A stretch of DNA of 64,000 nucleotides from Halorussus ruber (GCF_004765785.1 NZ_SBIT01000001.1:434001-498000), one strand, 5' to 3'. Positions 25,338 to 36,441 are shown, counted from the first letter of the stretch. Notes: generated by a model not told the origin, from the sequence alone. Numbers and translations: made by a program.

Positions 25338-27569
25338 ATGGGAAAATCGCTCTTCTTAGCCGTCGTCCTTCTGTTCTCGATGGCTGTTCCCGTGGGTGCC
25401 ACCGTGGGCCAGCCAGCGGACCACCACGTGCAGGCGGCGACCGACAGTGACGTTCGAGAGTCGGATCGGACCGAGTGGAACGTTACGGTGAACGAGACGG
25501 AACCGGACCTCAACCGTCTCGGCGTTTCCGGCGAGTTCGTGTTCGTCGGTGGGGCGAGCTTCCCCTCTTCGGGACCGACGATCTCGCCCGCCGTTCACGT
25601 ACTCGTCGGGAACAACACCACGAATCTCGCGGCGACCAAGGTCGTCGCAGACGCCGAGTGGACCGAGGAGAGTTCCAAGCGGTTCGACGGCCGGGTCGTC
25701 GGCGACACGCTGGTCGTCCGGTACGGACGGACGATTTCTGCCGTGGCGAAACGAGGCGGAAAGTGGAAGCAGTTCGACCTCGGAACGCTCGACGCGCAGT
25801 TCGAGACGATGTTTGCGACGGACTCGGCGGTCTTCGTGGTCAGTAAAGCTGGTATCCGAAAGTACGGCGTCGGGACGAAACCGACGGAACTGGCCCGGTA
25901 CGAGACCGAGTACGAACTCGAAAGCGCGGACTACGCCGACGGGACGATAACCTTCGAGACCCTCGACGACACCGATTGCGAAGCCGAGGGAGCAAGCGGC
26001 TGCTCGGGGGAAATCGACGACGGGTCTCGGTACGGGGCCTTGGACACGGGCCTGAACGAGCGGTGGACGCAGTTCGTCGCAAACGAGTACGTTCTCACCG
26101 AGCGAGTCGGCGACCTACTGCTCACGCAGCCCGGAAGCAAGGCCACGTTCTACGCCCGCGACGTGACGACCGGGGAACCGGCGTGGACGTGGGAGGCTCC
26201 GAACAGCGGTTACATCGCCGAGCGAATGCGTGGCGACGTCCGCTTCTGGACGAATCACAACCAAGAGTTCATCGTGGACCCCGATACCGGTGACGTGCAG
26301 TGGAGCTACCACAACGACGATATTCTCTACGATAGCCCGTCCCGAGTGTTGTTGCACGTCGATGGCGAGTACGTCCTCAGAAACCACTCTACCGGCGAAG
26401 TTCTGGCCCGCCATTCCGGACCGGAACCGCCGAGGCTGGACTCGTGGAAGTGGAACAGCGTCGCAAAGATAGACGGCGGGGCGTATCTCTCGTTCACGGT
26501 GGACCCGGCACCGACCCGCGTGTTCGTCAACACGACGACCGGTGAAACCGCGACGACGTTCGACCCGCCGGAGCGAGTCGTGACCGCCTACGAGAAGGCC
26601 GAGGAGTTGCCCGACGAACTGCGCTATCTGACCTACTCCGTCGAGACGATGGGACCGCCGGGAAGCTTCTCCATGGCGGTCAGCATTCGCGGGGAGACGA
26701 ACACCTCCGACCTCTACAAGACGAGCGTCTTCGCCCATCCGACCGACCGCGAGTGGTTCGAAGTCGAAGGCGACTCCTCCGGTCGCAATCTGGCGGTCGG
26801 GTCGATGGTCCAGACCGACGGAGTACTCCTGTACACGACAGTCGAAGAGCAGTCGGAAGCCGAGGGCGTGCGGCGATTCGAGGAGGTCCACGTCAGGAGC
26901 CTCAACGGGACGTATCTGGGACGAGCCACCTTCTACCGGACGGACCTCGGTAAACCGATGCCCGAGAGCAGGGAGATACCGGGGCGGTCGCTCGACAATC
27001 AGTACAACGAGAATCTGACGCGGGAGAACTACCAAGTCCAGATGGCCGCCAGCGGTCCGAGCGGTGAAGTGCAGTACGTCGAACCGTACGGCCACGAGGG
27101 AGACCGCCGGAAAGTCCTCCGGTTCGGAATCGAGGAGGTCTCCCCCGAAAACGTGACCGCGAGCGTCGAAGTCTCCTGTGGTGACGGCGGACCGCAGGCA
27201 GTGCTGAACAATCCCACGTCGATGCCGCTCGTGTACTCGGTCGGCGGTGTCGCCGACGAGGTGAGGGTCGGAGCCGACGAGTCGCGGACGGTCGAGCTTT
27301 CGGACGACGGAGAGTACACGTTCGAGGTCGGGACGACCCTCGGTGACCCTGTCGAGTTAGAGTTCGCGGCCTCCGGCGATAGTTCGGTCGAGGGCGACAC
27401 GGTCGTCACGGACTGCGGTCAGAAGAGTGCGAAAGCGATGGCGGACGAAACCCGCTCGGCGGACGATACTTCGGGGACCGACGGGTCGGTTCCGGGATTC
27501 ACCCCGCTGGCGTCGGTCCTCGCGCTCCTGATAGTGTTCGGTCTCGGATACGTCGTGCGGGAAGGGTAG
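25338..27569 (+). CDS. Large PGF-CTERM surface protein with PQQ-type beta-propeller
   Basis: The 743-residue protein has an N-terminal signal peptide (residues 1-22), propeller-like repeats (for instance YGALDTGLNERWTQFVA, TTGEPAWTWEAPNSG, DTGDVQWSYHN) resembling PQQ/WD40-like blades, a C-terminal beta-sandwich (about 610-690) and a PGF-TM-basic tail (PGFTPLASVLALLIVFG). It should be exported by Sec and processed by archaeosortase A. Several N-x-T/S sequons suggest glycosylation. Ligand unknown. Confidence 0.82.
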   Translation: MGKSLFLAVVLLFSMAVPVGATVGQPADHHVQAATDSDVRESDRTEWNVTVNETEPDLNRLGVSGEFVFVGGASFPSSGPTISPAVHVLVGNNTTNLAATKVVADAEWTEESSKRFDGRVVGDTLVVRYGRTISAVAKRGGKWKQFDLGTLDAQFETMFATDSAVFVVSKAGIRKYGVGTKPTELARYETEYELESADYADGTITFETLDDTDCEAEGASGCSGEIDDGSRYGALDTGLNERWTQFVANEYVLTERVGDLLLTQPGSKATFYARDVTTGEPAWTWEAPNSGYIAERMRGDVRFWTNHNQEFIVDPDTGDVQWSYHNDDILYDSPSRVLLHVDGEYVLRNHSTGEVLARHSGPEPPRLDSWKWNSVAKIDGGAYLSFTVDPAPTRVFVNTTTGETATTFDPPERVVTAYEKAEELPDELRYLTYSVETMGPPGSFSMAVSIRGETNTSDLYKTSVFAHPTDREWFEVEGDSSGRNLAVGSMVQTDGVLLYTTVEEQSEAEGVRRFEEVHVRSLNGTYLGRATFYRTDLGKPMPESREIPGRSLDNQYNENLTRENYQVQMAASGPSGEVQYVEPYGHEGDRRKVLRFGIEEVSPENVTASVEVSCGDGGPQAVLNNPTSMPLVYSVGGVADEVRVGADESRTVELSDDGEYTFEVGTTLGDPVELEFAASGDSSVEGDTVVTDCGQKSAKAMADETRSADDTSGTDGSVPGFTPLASVLALLIVFGLGYVVREG

Positions 27570-27629
27570 GACTTTCGTTTCTCTTTCTGCTGTCGGGAAT
27601 AGTTGGCCGGAAAACCAGCGATGATTCTG

Positions 27630-29615
27630 TTACGCCAGCCAGTCCACGGGCTTGGTGTCGTAATCGACCTCCGTCGCAGCGATGTCCTCGACTTCGCTCC
27701 ACGGCAGGTCCTCCATCGTGAATTGCTCGCCGTCGTAGCGCAGGAGCTTGCCGACCTCCTCGGGTTCTGGCTCGCGGTCGCGTCGGCGGGCGATTTCGGC
27801 GTCCCTGTCGTCGACTTCCTTCACGATGGTCTTGAGGTTCACCGGGCGACCCCAGAGGTCGAAGACGCGCTCTAAGGTCCGCTTGGCCTGCTCTACGTCC
27901 AGCATCACGCCGTTGTAGTGGTGGCCCAACAGCAGTTCGTTGCGGTTGTTGTAGTTACCGTCGTACACCGCGATGGTGGGCTTGCCGAAGTTGGTGAACT
28001 GGAGCATCAGCTTCTTCTTGACGTCCTCGTAGTCCGTGCTGGCGACCCGGTAGTCGCCCGTGGTCTGGCTGAACTCGTAGGTGAAGTACTGGTTGTCGTT
28101 GACGAACTCCTGAGTCAGGTAGCTGTCGAGGAAGGTCACGTCGTTGTTCGAGGCCCGCACGTCCCGCATCTTGTCCCAGCCGGTGGCGTAGTCCACGTCG
28201 GCGATGGCCTCCTCGACCGAATCGAATCGGGCGTCGTCCACGATGTAGCGCGCGAACTGCTCCAAGTCCTGCTGGGCGACCGACCGGAGGAACCCGCGGT
28301 TCTGGCGCTTGCACAGCGAGAAGTGCCGTTCCGCGAGGCCCCGGTAGGTCAGGACCTTCCACGGGTATCGCTCGATGTCGATGTCCCCCTCCTTCGCGGC
28401 GTCGAGCGCCTCCCCGTCCACCTTCTCCGGCGCGAGGTCGTCCAACTCGTCCAGATTCTCGGGGTCGATGCTGTCGATTCGCGGGTCGGGCGCGAGCAAG
28501 TCCTGCACCCGCTCGAAGTCCACGGTGTCGTGGAAGTTGCGCCACGTGACGCCCTCGACGCGCAGGAGCTTCCGGCAGACCTCCCGGCGGTTCTCGGTGT
28601 TCTCGATGTACTCCCACAGCTCCTTGCCGAGCTGGTAGGGGTTCAGCCCCGGCGAGTTGAGGACGCGCGCTTGGTGGTCGGCGTAGCTCAGGAACTCGTC
28701 GTCCCCGGCGAAGGCCTCCTCGCCCATCATCATCGACTCCCAGTAGGCGGCCCACCCCTCGTTCATGACCTTCGTCAGCTTCTGGGCCGCGAAGTAGTAG
28801 GACTCGGCCCGGAGCATCTCCAAGACCTCGCGCTGCCACTCTTCCATCTCCTCGGCCTTCTCTGTCTCCTCGTCGTAGGCCTTGCCGTGGTCCCGGAGGA
28901 AGGCCAGCACGTCCATCTCGGGTTCGTCCAACTCGGCGGCGTCGGCCTGCTCGTCCATCCACTCCTCGTCGAACACTTGGCGCTTGACCTCCTCCGAGAG
29001 GTCCATCTCGTCTAACTTCTCGGCCAACTCGTCGTTCTCGATTTCTTCGTCGTCGTCGCCTCTCTGCTCGTACTGGCGCTTGAACGGTTCGTGCTGGTCG
29101 ATGTTGTCTTCGAGACACAGCACGCTGTCTATCCACTGCTCGACCTCCTCGCGGTCGATGTCCGAGTCGGCCATGTACTCCTCGATGCGCCGGGCGTGGC
29201 GTTCGAGCATCGCCGCGGCGTCCAACTCGTCGGCGAACATCCGGTACCACCGGTTCTCGGCGAAGAAGTCGCTGTGGGCCTCGACGTGGGTGATGACCGC
29301 CTTCTGGTCGGCGACGGCGTTGGACTCCTGGAGGAAGGCGTGGGACGGGTCGTCGTTGATGACGATTTCGAAGGCCTTCCCGCCGGTGTACTGGCCCTGC
29401 TTCTGCTGGCGGTCGTACTGCATGCCCCATCGCCAATGGGGGTAGCGCTCTTGGAACCCGTTGTACGCGATGAGTTCGTTCATCTCGTCGTAATCGACCA
29501 CCCAGTAGTTCACGTCGTAGGGGTCGAGGCCGAGCTTGTGGGCCAGATTTCTGGCCTCGTCGGCCGGTTCCTGTAGCGGTTCCGCCGCCTGCTTGGTTCG
29601 GGGTCGCTCTCTCAT
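27630..29615 (-). CDS. spoVR: SpoVR family protein
   Basis: The 661-residue protein belongs to the SpoVR/YcgB family (for example DPYDVNYWVVDYDEMNELIAYNGF near residue 30 and long charged helices). Haloarchaea do not sporulate; in bacteria and archaea the family is co-encoded with PrkA and YeaH. It ends the operon prkA1-prkA2-yeaH-spoVR, 31 bp behind yeaH. Biochemical activity is not established. Confidence 0.93.
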   Translation of the reverse strand: MRERPRTKQAAEPLQEPADEARNLAHKLGLDPYDVNYWVVDYDEMNELIAYNGFQERYPHWRWGMQYDRQQKQGQYTGGKAFEIVINDDPSHAFLQESNAVADQKAVITHVEAHSDFFAENRWYRMFADELDAAAMLERHARRIEEYMADSDIDREEVEQWIDSVLCLEDNIDQHEPFKRQYEQRGDDDEEIENDELAEKLDEMDLSEEVKRQVFDEEWMDEQADAAELDEPEMDVLAFLRDHGKAYDEETEKAEEMEEWQREVLEMLRAESYYFAAQKLTKVMNEGWAAYWESMMMGEEAFAGDDEFLSYADHQARVLNSPGLNPYQLGKELWEYIENTENRREVCRKLLRVEGVTWRNFHDTVDFERVQDLLAPDPRIDSIDPENLDELDDLAPEKVDGEALDAAKEGDIDIERYPWKVLTYRGLAERHFSLCKRQNRGFLRSVAQQDLEQFARYIVDDARFDSVEEAIADVDYATGWDKMRDVRASNNDVTFLDSYLTQEFVNDNQYFTYEFSQTTGDYRVASTDYEDVKKKLMLQFTNFGKPTIAVYDGNYNNRNELLLGHHYNGVMLDVEQAKRTLERVFDLWGRPVNLKTIVKEVDDRDAEIARRRDREPEPEEVGKLLRYDGEQFTMEDLPWSEVEDIAATEVDYDTKPVDWLA

Positions 29616-29646
29616 GCTGTGGCCTCCTGACTGTCGTTACTGCGAA

Positions 29647-30957
29647 TCACGATTCGGCCTCCGTGCTGAGGATTTCGTAGATGGCGTCGGTCACGTCCTC
29701 GGGGCTGTTGACGAAGCTCACCGCCACCTCCGAGGAGTCGCCGAAGTAGTCTTGGACCTCCTCGGCGTGGGTCGCGTTGATGGCCTTCCCGTCGGGTTGA
29801 GTCTCGACGTAGGCGTGGAGGTTCGCCGGAATCTCCTCCATCATCGGGATGACGTTCTCGCTGGTGTCGTTGCGGGAGTTCTCGCTGTCGCCCGCCGCGA
29901 ACACGTAGCGGTTCCAGTCGGTCCAGGGGTAGCGCTCGTCCAGAATCGCGGCGGCGAGTTCGTAGGCCGACGAGATTTTGGTCCCGCCGCCCGACCGAAT
30001 CCCGAAGAACTCGTCGCGCTCGACCTCCCACGCCTCGGCGTCGTGGGCGATGTAGACGAACTCGGCGTTGTCGTACTTGCCCGTCAGGTACCAGTCCAGC
30101 GGCGTGAAGGTGCGCTCGACCAACTCGCGCTTCTTCTCGCGCATCGACCCGGACACGTCCCGGATGTTGACGACGACGACGTTCTTCTCGCGCTCCTCGA
30201 TGATTTCGGGGTAGCGGTAGCGCTCGTCCTCCTTCCGGAAGGGGACGTGGCTGATGCCCTCCTCTTTGATTTTCTGGGCGGTACTCCGACGGGTGACGTT
30301 CTCCTCGACCTCCTCGATGGAGGACCACTCGGTCTTCTCGTCGTCGGGAATCTGGCTGTAGGCTTCTTCGAGCCAATGCTTCGAGACGTTGATGGCGTTC
30401 TCTCTGGCCCACGAGAACGTCTTGTCCGGTCCCCAGCCGTCGATTCGGAGGACCTCCTTCAGGAACTCCGGGTCGAAGTCCATCGCCAGCTTTCGTTTGA
30501 GGCCCTCCTTGAACATCCGCTCGAAGTCCAGCGTCGAGTCGGGACCCGTCCGGGTCATGTCGGTGAAGTCGCCTTCCTTCTCCTCGATGACCTCCTTGCC
30601 CTTCGGTTCCAAGTCGAGGCCCAACTCGTCGTCCAACTCCTCGGCGAACTCCTCGGGGTCCATCTCGTAGTAGTCGTGGTCGCCCGACTCGTCGCCGGGG
30701 TCGCCCTCCTCGTCGCCGTCGCCGGGTTGTGGCTGTGGCTCGCCGACGGGGTCGCCCACGTCGGGTTCGCCCTGCCCGATGCCGCCCTCGTCCCGCTGGT
30801 CGTAGGCGAACTCCGGCAGGTCCACGATTTTGATGGGGATGTTGATTTCGTCGGGCAGGCTCTGGCCGAGGTCGCCGTACTGGATGAAGTCGGCGAGGTC
30901 TTGGCGCTTGGCTTCCCCGACCTCACGATACCGCTCTAAGTCCTCTCTCAGTCCCAT
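29647..30957 (-). CDS. YeaH/YhbH family protein (DUF444, VWA-like)
   Basis: The 436-residue protein has an acidic disordered N-terminal third and a C-terminal VWA-like domain with an intact MIDAS (RDVSGSM near residue 262) and [10 protein letters not shown]. In bacteria YeaH works with the PrkA kinase YeaG in the nutrient-stress response. It sits between the second prkA (43 bp) and spoVR, consistent with one transcript. The MIDAS suggests metal-dependent binding, perhaps to the kinase or its substrate. Confidence 0.93.
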   Translation of the reverse strand: MGLREDLERYREVGEAKRQDLADFIQYGDLGQSLPDEINIPIKIVDLPEFAYDQRDEGGIGQGEPDVGDPVGEPQPQPGDGDEEGDPGDESGDHDYYEMDPEEFAEELDDELGLDLEPKGKEVIEEKEGDFTDMTRTGPDSTLDFERMFKEGLKRKLAMDFDPEFLKEVLRIDGWGPDKTFSWARENAINVSKHWLEEAYSQIPDDEKTEWSSIEEVEENVTRRSTAQKIKEEGISHVPFRKEDERYRYPEIIEEREKNVVVVNIRDVSGSMREKKRELVERTFTPLDWYLTGKYDNAEFVYIAHDAEAWEVERDEFFGIRSGGGTKISSAYELAAAILDERYPWTDWNRYVFAAGDSENSRNDTSENVIPMMEEIPANLHAYVETQPDGKAINATHAEEVQDYFGDSSEVAVSFVNSPEDVTDAIYEILSTEAES

Positions 30958-31000
30958 TCCTGAATCACCTTGCTTGGTCCCGCCAGCCGGGACACGCTGT

Positions 31001-33385
31001 TCAGTCCCATTTGTAACTCACCTGCCCCATGACGTGCTGGCTGGTCAACTCGGCCGACGCCTCGCTGTAGCCGAACATCTCTACCATGTTCTGAACCGTC
31101 TCTTCCTTTACTTTAGCCGTCTCCGTATTGCTCGGCGGGTCGGACCAATGGTTCGGGTCGAAGTCCTCGTAGACCCGACGCACGTCGTCCCAGTCGTAGT
31201 TGGCCAGCACCGTCTTGATGATGGGAATCTCCTTGGGGTCGATGTCCGTCACGGAGAAATCCTCGTCGCGGTTCTCCCACGCGTGGCGGTTCAAGGCCGT
31301 GATGACCTTGTTGCGCCGGAACTCCTCGACCGCCGGCGAGGGGCCGTGGTTCGGGCCGTAGCTCTCGGGCGAGAACCGCCCGAGGTGGTCGGTCTCGAAC
31401 ACCTTCATCTTCAAGGCGTCGGGTTCGACGCGCTCGCCCCGGTCGTTCTCGACCTGCTCGTCGGTGGCCCACGCGTAGACGTGTTCGATGTACTCCTCGA
31501 CGGTGTCCTCGTCCACCCGCTTGTCGCGCATCATCGCGTCCAGCACGTCCTCCTCCTGTTGCTGGAAGACGTGGTTCTTGACGGGCACGAGGCGGTTCTC
31601 GTACTCGGTGCGCTCGGCGGTCGAGAACACGGGCGCGCCGGTCAGGTCCTCGGCCATCGCGTTCAGGATGTCTCGGGGCATGATGACCTCCTCGACCGCG
31701 TACTCGACGTGGTGGCGCTCGCTCTCGTCGTTGAGGAGGTCGGCGATCACGTCCCGCGTGTAGGTCACGGGGATGCCCTGCTCGCCGTCGTCGGGGTCGT
31801 CGCCGAACTCGAAGTCGTCCTTGTCGAGGCGGTCGTCGCCGTCCAGCAGGTAGCCCCGGTCGAACAACTTGGCCTTGTCCACCAGGTCGAGTCCGGCGGG
31901 CACGTCCTCGCCGTCGAGGCGGGTCACGACGCTGTAGAGCGCCGCGGCCTCGATGGCGTGAGGAGCCAACTCGCGCTCGCTGACGCCGGCGGCGTCCTCG
32001 TCCCGCCGGACGCTGACCGAGAGGGGTTCCCGAATCAGGTTTTCGAGTTCGTCGTAGCTCTCGGCCTGCCAGACGTCGGTCTCGTTGGTCAGTTCCCGGC
32101 GGATGAGTTCCGCTTCGAGGCTCAGGTTGGTCAGGTACTTGAACCGCCGCCGGTCGAGGCGGCGCTTCAGGGCCTTCAGGGGGTCTGCGCCCCCGGCCTC
32201 GGCGTGCTGGTTGAGTTGGGCCTCCAAGTCGGGGTTGGAGATGATGAGCAACTGGGTGTCGATGTCCATCTGGATGCCCTTGTCCAACTTGACCGTCTTC
32301 TCGTCGGGGACGTTGAGCAACTTCTGGAGGAGGTCGGCGTGCTGGGCGGCGTCCTCAACGATGGTCAGCAGGCCGTTGCCCTGCGAGAGGACCCCGTCGT
32401 AGCTGAACGCTTGGGGGTTCTTGCGCCCCCGCGAGTCCAACTCCTGCAACATCCCGCGCATCCACGACCCGACCAACCGCTCTTTGGGCGGGCCGGAGTC
32501 CTCGGAGTGTAACACCCCGATGCCGTGGCCGATGTCCACGACGTAGTTTTTGACTCGGAGGTGGTTCTCGTCGGTGATGGCCGAGAAGAGGTCGTCCTCG
32601 CCCGTCCGGCGGTACTGCTCTTCGAGGTAGTCGTAGGCCTCTCGACTGAAGGGGTCGAGGTCGCTATCGATTTTCACGTCGATGTGGTCGGCGACGCCCT
32701 CGTTGACCTGCCGGAGGATGCGCTCGCGCACCTCCTCGGGGAACACCGTCAGGGGATTGGTCTGGACCGGACTCTGGAACCAGTTCTCCTCGTCGGCGGC
32801 GGCGCGCTCCTCGCCGTAGCTCAGGCCCTTCGCTTCGGTCGCGCTGGCGATGTTCCACTCGATGGTGTATCGGCGTCCCGCCTCGGTCTTCGAGAACTCC
32901 CGGAGTCCGTTGACGAGACACCGCTTCAACTCCGATTTGCCGGTCGCGGTCGGGCCGTCGAACCAGATGATTTTCTCGGCCTTGCCCCGCTCCGCGGCGA
33001 TGGACCGCAGGTCGTCCACGAAGGCGTTCAGCACCTCCGTGTTGCCCAAGATTGCGTGTTCGCCGTCGTTGGCGGGGTCGTCGAAGAACTTGTATCGCTG
33101 TTTCTCCTCGCCCTCCTCGATGACGGTCCGGGTACCCATGGATTCGATGGCTTCCAGCAGGTACTTGCTGGCGTGGGCCGCGACTGTCGGATTTCGGAAC
33201 GCCTCCTCGACGAACTCGTCGAGGCGCTTTGGCTCCTCGTAGGTCTCGCGGAGTTCGCGGTCGGCCGCCTCGATGAACTGCTGGCCGTCGGGTGCCTCGT
33301 CGGGGTCCAGTCCCTCTCGGCGGTCGGGAGACTCCTCGCGGCCAGTGTCGTCGCGGCCGGTCCGGTCGTCGTGGCCGGTCGCCAC
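31001..33385 (-). CDS. prkA: PrkA family serine protein kinase, second paralogue
   Basis: The 794-residue protein has a disordered N-terminus, an AAA+ domain with Walker A GPTATGKS (144-151) and a C-terminal PrkA kinase-like domain. GTG start, only 2 bp after the stop of the first paralogue, so translation is coupled. It is longer than the first copy by about 100 residues. It may phosphorylate or unfold targets in the stress response; in E. coli YeaG and YeaH act together. Confidence 0.92.
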   Translation of the reverse strand: MATGHDDRTGRDDTGREESPDRREGLDPDEAPDGQQFIEAADRELRETYEEPKRLDEFVEEAFRNPTVAAHASKYLLEAIESMGTRTVIEEGEEKQRYKFFDDPANDGEHAILGNTEVLNAFVDDLRSIAAERGKAEKIIWFDGPTATGKSELKRCLVNGLREFSKTEAGRRYTIEWNIASATEAKGLSYGEERAAADEENWFQSPVQTNPLTVFPEEVRERILRQVNEGVADHIDVKIDSDLDPFSREAYDYLEEQYRRTGEDDLFSAITDENHLRVKNYVVDIGHGIGVLHSEDSGPPKERLVGSWMRGMLQELDSRGRKNPQAFSYDGVLSQGNGLLTIVEDAAQHADLLQKLLNVPDEKTVKLDKGIQMDIDTQLLIISNPDLEAQLNQHAEAGGADPLKALKRRLDRRRFKYLTNLSLEAELIRRELTNETDVWQAESYDELENLIREPLSVSVRRDEDAAGVSERELAPHAIEAAALYSVVTRLDGEDVPAGLDLVDKAKLFDRGYLLDGDDRLDKDDFEFGDDPDDGEQGIPVTYTRDVIADLLNDESERHHVEYAVEEVIMPRDILNAMAEDLTGAPVFSTAERTEYENRLVPVKNHVFQQQEEDVLDAMMRDKRVDEDTVEEYIEHVYAWATDEQVENDRGERVEPDALKMKVFETDHLGRFSPESYGPNHGPSPAVEEFRRNKVITALNRHAWENRDEDFSVTDIDPKEIPIIKTVLANYDWDDVRRVYEDFDPNHWSDPPSNTETAKVKEETVQNMVEMFGYSEASAELTSQHVMGQVSYKWD

Positions 33386-33387
33386 GG

Positions 33388-35451
33388 TTAGTCCTCCATC
33401 TCCGCGCGGGCGACTTCCGCACCGGCGAACTCCAGCACCTCCTTCGCGCCGTCGCGGGAGTAGCCCTGGTCGATGAGCGCGTCTATCCAGGCGTTCTGCT
33501 CGTCGTCGTCCATCTCGTTACTCGACACCAGCGCCGAGAAGTTGATGTTGTGCTTCTTGTCCTCCCAGAGCTTGCGTTCCAGCGCGCGGCGCAGGCGGTC
33601 GTTGTCCTGCGGGTCGAAGGGCGACCCCTCGCGGGCGCGCCGGGAGACCCAATTGCTCACTTCCTGGCGGAAGTCGTCTTTGCGGTCGCGCGGGATGTCG
33701 AGTTTCTCCTCGACCGCCCGGAGGAAGCTCTCGTCGGGTTCCTGCTCGCGGCCCGTGAGTTCGTCCTCGACCGTATCGTCGTCGATGTAGGCCATCACGT
33801 GGTCCATGTACTTCTCGCCCTGGCGCTGGATTTCCTCGATGTCGTAGGCCAGCGCGTGGCGGACGTCCTCGATGGCGCGGTCCTTGTACTCCTCGCGGAC
33901 CATCTCGAGGTAGCGGTAGTAGGTCTCGAAGTTCTCCTCCGGAATGGAACCGTGGTTTTCGAGGTTCTCCTCGAAGTGGTTGAACACCGAGAGGGGACTG
34001 AGGAACCCGCGGTCGCGGTGAGTCGAGTTCATGATCGCCTCCGCAATCTCGTCGCCGATGAACCGGGCCGAAACCCCTTCCATGCCCTCGCCGATGTCGG
34101 CGGACTCCTCGCCCTCCTCGCGGAGCTTTTTGACGTCCACGTCCTCGCCGTCCTTGATTTCCCCGTTGTAGGCCTTGACCTTCTGCATCAGGTCCACCAT
34201 CTCGCTGTCGGGTTCCTCGATGCGAGTCAGGACGCCGAACAGTCCTGCCATTTCGAGGGTGTGAGGTTCGATGTGAACGTCGGGCACGTCGGCGTTGAAC
34301 AGCATCTTCCGGTAGATTTCGGCTTCCTCCTCGTACTCGAGGACGTAGGGGAAGTCGATGCGCTTGGTCCGGTCGTTGAACGCCTCCATCTTCTCGTCGC
34401 CCTTCTTGTCCCGGTACTCGGGCATGTTCGTCCGGCCGACGATGACCTGGTCGATGTCGATTCGGGGGTTGTTCTTCGGCTTGATGGTCTGTTCCTGCGT
34501 GGCGTGGAGGAAGTCGTACAGGAACTCCCGCTGGAGCTTCAGTAGCTCCTCCCCGGAGAAGATGCCCCGGTTGGCGTTACAGAACGCCCCGGAGTAGTCG
34601 AACGCGCGGGGGTCGGACTCGCCGTAGATGGCGATTTTCGAGTAGTTGACGTCGCCGGTCAACTCGGTCTCGTCCTGATTCTTCTTGTCCTTCGGCTCGA
34701 AGGTCTCGACCGCTTGGCGCTTGTTCTCGTCGGCGGTCAGGCGGATGACCTCGACGTGGTTCTCCAGCACCTGCTGGATGTCGTCGTCGTAGTACGCCAG
34801 CAGTTCGTCCATGTAGAACGCCGACGCGGGGTCGAGGCTCTGCTCGTTCTGGATGGTGTAGGGCGCGTCGAGGTTCTCGTTCAGGTCGTCGATGACGCGC
34901 TGGCGCTGTTCGAGCGGCAGGAGGACCAGCGGGTCCTGATTCATCGGCGACCGGACCGTGTCGTCGGCGGGGTCCTGGTCGTGAATCACGTCGCAGAGGT
35001 TGGTCCACTTGTAGGTGTACATCCGGCCCTCGTCGCTGAGGGTGTAGTCCTCGAAGTAGGTCCGGACCTGTCGGTCGAAGTCGGACTTCCCGGACCCGAC
35101 CGGGCCGAGGAGCAACTTGATACGCTTCTCCGGGCCGAGACCTCGCGCGCCGGACTTGACCTTGTTGACGAACTCGTGGATGGCGCGGTGGATTTCGTGG
35201 CCGTAGAAGGTGTTCTCCCCGTCGTGGAGCGGGTCCTCCGAGGCGAGGAGGTACTCGACTACCCCGGCCTCCTCGTCGTACTCGGTGCCGTAGTAGTCGA
35301 ACATGTCGGCCACTCGCTGGTGGGCGTTTCTGGCGATTTTCGGGTCGTCGTACACCTCCTCCAAGTACCTGTCGAAGGACTTGGTCTCACGGAGGTCTTC
35401 GGGCATCGATTCCTGGTAGCGCTGGCTGAGTTCTTCGAGTGTTTCTGTCAT
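33388..35451 (-). CDS. prkA: PrkA family serine protein kinase, first paralogue
   Basis: The 687-residue protein starts at the ATG at 35451 (MTETLEEL), the only sensible start; the frame is open 93 bp further. The AAA+ Walker A is GPVGSGKS (116-123). It follows the standard PrkA arrangement: AAA_PrkA then PrkA kinase domain. It is the promoter-proximal gene of the four-gene operon. The minus strand has gataaacatttgtg about 95-110 bp upstream, a possible TATA box. Two tandem, diverged PrkA copies suggest a hetero-oligomeric kinase. Confidence 0.93.
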   Translation of the reverse strand: MTETLEELSQRYQESMPEDLRETKSFDRYLEEVYDDPKIARNAHQRVADMFDYYGTEYDEEAGVVEYLLASEDPLHDGENTFYGHEIHRAIHEFVNKVKSGARGLGPEKRIKLLLGPVGSGKSDFDRQVRTYFEDYTLSDEGRMYTYKWTNLCDVIHDQDPADDTVRSPMNQDPLVLLPLEQRQRVIDDLNENLDAPYTIQNEQSLDPASAFYMDELLAYYDDDIQQVLENHVEVIRLTADENKRQAVETFEPKDKKNQDETELTGDVNYSKIAIYGESDPRAFDYSGAFCNANRGIFSGEELLKLQREFLYDFLHATQEQTIKPKNNPRIDIDQVIVGRTNMPEYRDKKGDEKMEAFNDRTKRIDFPYVLEYEEEAEIYRKMLFNADVPDVHIEPHTLEMAGLFGVLTRIEEPDSEMVDLMQKVKAYNGEIKDGEDVDVKKLREEGEESADIGEGMEGVSARFIGDEIAEAIMNSTHRDRGFLSPLSVFNHFEENLENHGSIPEENFETYYRYLEMVREEYKDRAIEDVRHALAYDIEEIQRQGEKYMDHVMAYIDDDTVEDELTGREQEPDESFLRAVEEKLDIPRDRKDDFRQEVSNWVSRRAREGSPFDPQDNDRLRRALERKLWEDKKHNINFSALVSSNEMDDDEQNAWIDALIDQGYSRDGAKEVLEFAGAEVARAEMED

Positions 35452-36033
35452 CGTATCACGCTTGTTGGGAGAGGCGAGAGAGGCGAACGGCTGACCGGTG
35501 GTTCGGCATTTCGCGGTCGAGATATGTGGTAGGTAGACACGCACAAATGTTTATCGGCCTCTATGGCAAGTGACAACTCATCCCATTCGCGGCGCTCCCG
35601 CCGCCGCTTTCCCACCCCGGAACTTCGTTCGGTCTCGCTCGCGTGCGAGACGCCGTCTTGCTGGCCGGACATGTGCGTGCCATCCCCACTCCCCATTCAC
35701 GGCGACAAGACGGCGGAGGGCGACGAGTTCGGGCGGTCGTGAATGGGCGTCGGTATGTTAGTCTGTACCGCGTGGGTCGCTACCACCGATACTATTTAAT
35801 GGATGGGATGAAGCGATATATAATTGTTGGCGCATACCATGGGAGTGTATGACTGAATTAACGCCCCGGGTCGGTCACGACTATACCCGGTGATGGGTGT
35901 CGGTCGCGCGCGCTTCTCGGTGTCGAACGGTACCATATATCACGTTTAAATAGGGGCCGACGCTGGCGGCGTTCGGACGCTCTCCTCGCCCGCGACCGGC
36001 AGGTCCTTACCCGACAGGCCCCAATCGCCGGGC
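35452..36033. other. Gene-free regulatory stretch upstream of the prkA operon
   Basis: Contains the operon promoter region (35540-35565) and an inverted repeat cccattcacg (35692-35701) / cgtgaatggg (35738-35747). Bases 35780-35960 are A+T-rich with several TATA-like runs (gatatataattg, accatatatcacg, tttaaatag), the last probably serving the DUF5820 gene. One frame at 35643-35852 is open, but I see no reason to call it a gene. Confidence 0.5.
35692..35747. promoter_or_regulatory. 10-bp inverted repeat upstream of prkA operon
   Basis: cccattcacg and cgtgaatggg are exact reverse complements separated by 36 bp. It could bind a dimeric regulator or form a stem in a transcript. About 240 bp from the prkA start, so a link is uncertain. 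Confidence 0.4.
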
Positions 36034-36429
36034 GTGACCGAACGCGACTTGCCCGAGGGCTGGACCGTCTGGAACGACGAACCCGGCGGGCGACAGGTGC
36101 TGGCCTACCGCCCGGACGTGTTCGACACCGAGCAGTTCCCGCCAGCGTGCCTCCCCACGCTCTACGTCGCCGCGGGTGCGCCGAACCGCCCCGCCGCCGA
36201 GTCGGAACTCAACCCGACCGAGGTCTGGCGCGTGGAGTTCTTCCTCGAACCCGAGGTCGAGATGGTCCCGGCGCGAACCTTCGACACCCGCGAGGAGGCG
36301 CTGGAGGGTGCCCGCGAACTCGCCGACGAGTTCGCTCGCGGCGACCTCGACTACCGCGGCGCGTATCAGGTCCCGCGCGACGACTATCTGGACGAGTTGG
36401 ACGAGTTGACAGGCGGCGACGGCGAGTGA
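36034..36429 (+). CDS. DUF5820 family protein
   Basis: The 131-residue acidic protein starts with GTG. It has the pattern DLPEGWTVWNDEPGGRQVLAYRPDVF, an aromatic-rich middle and helical C-terminus (EEALEGARELADEFARG). I recall this as DUF5820, a haloarchaeal family of unknown function. Followed by a short copy of the dispersed repeat. Confidence 0.75.
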   Translation: MTERDLPEGWTVWNDEPGGRQVLAYRPDVFDTEQFPPACLPTLYVAAGAPNRPAAESELNPTEVWRVEFFLEPEVEMVPARTFDTREEALEGARELADEFARGDLDYRGAYQVPRDDYLDELDELTGGDGE

Positions 36430-36441
36430 CAGTTTCCAGTC

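Noticed and set aside
29536-32512. Long rightward frames opposite yeaH and prkA
   Set aside because: Same antisense effect; the leftward genes have clear family motifs and tight operon spacing.
35643-35852. 69-codon open frame upstream of DUF5820
   Set aside because: Arg/Tyr-rich peptide, crosses an inverted repeat and promoter-like A+T sequence; no motif.
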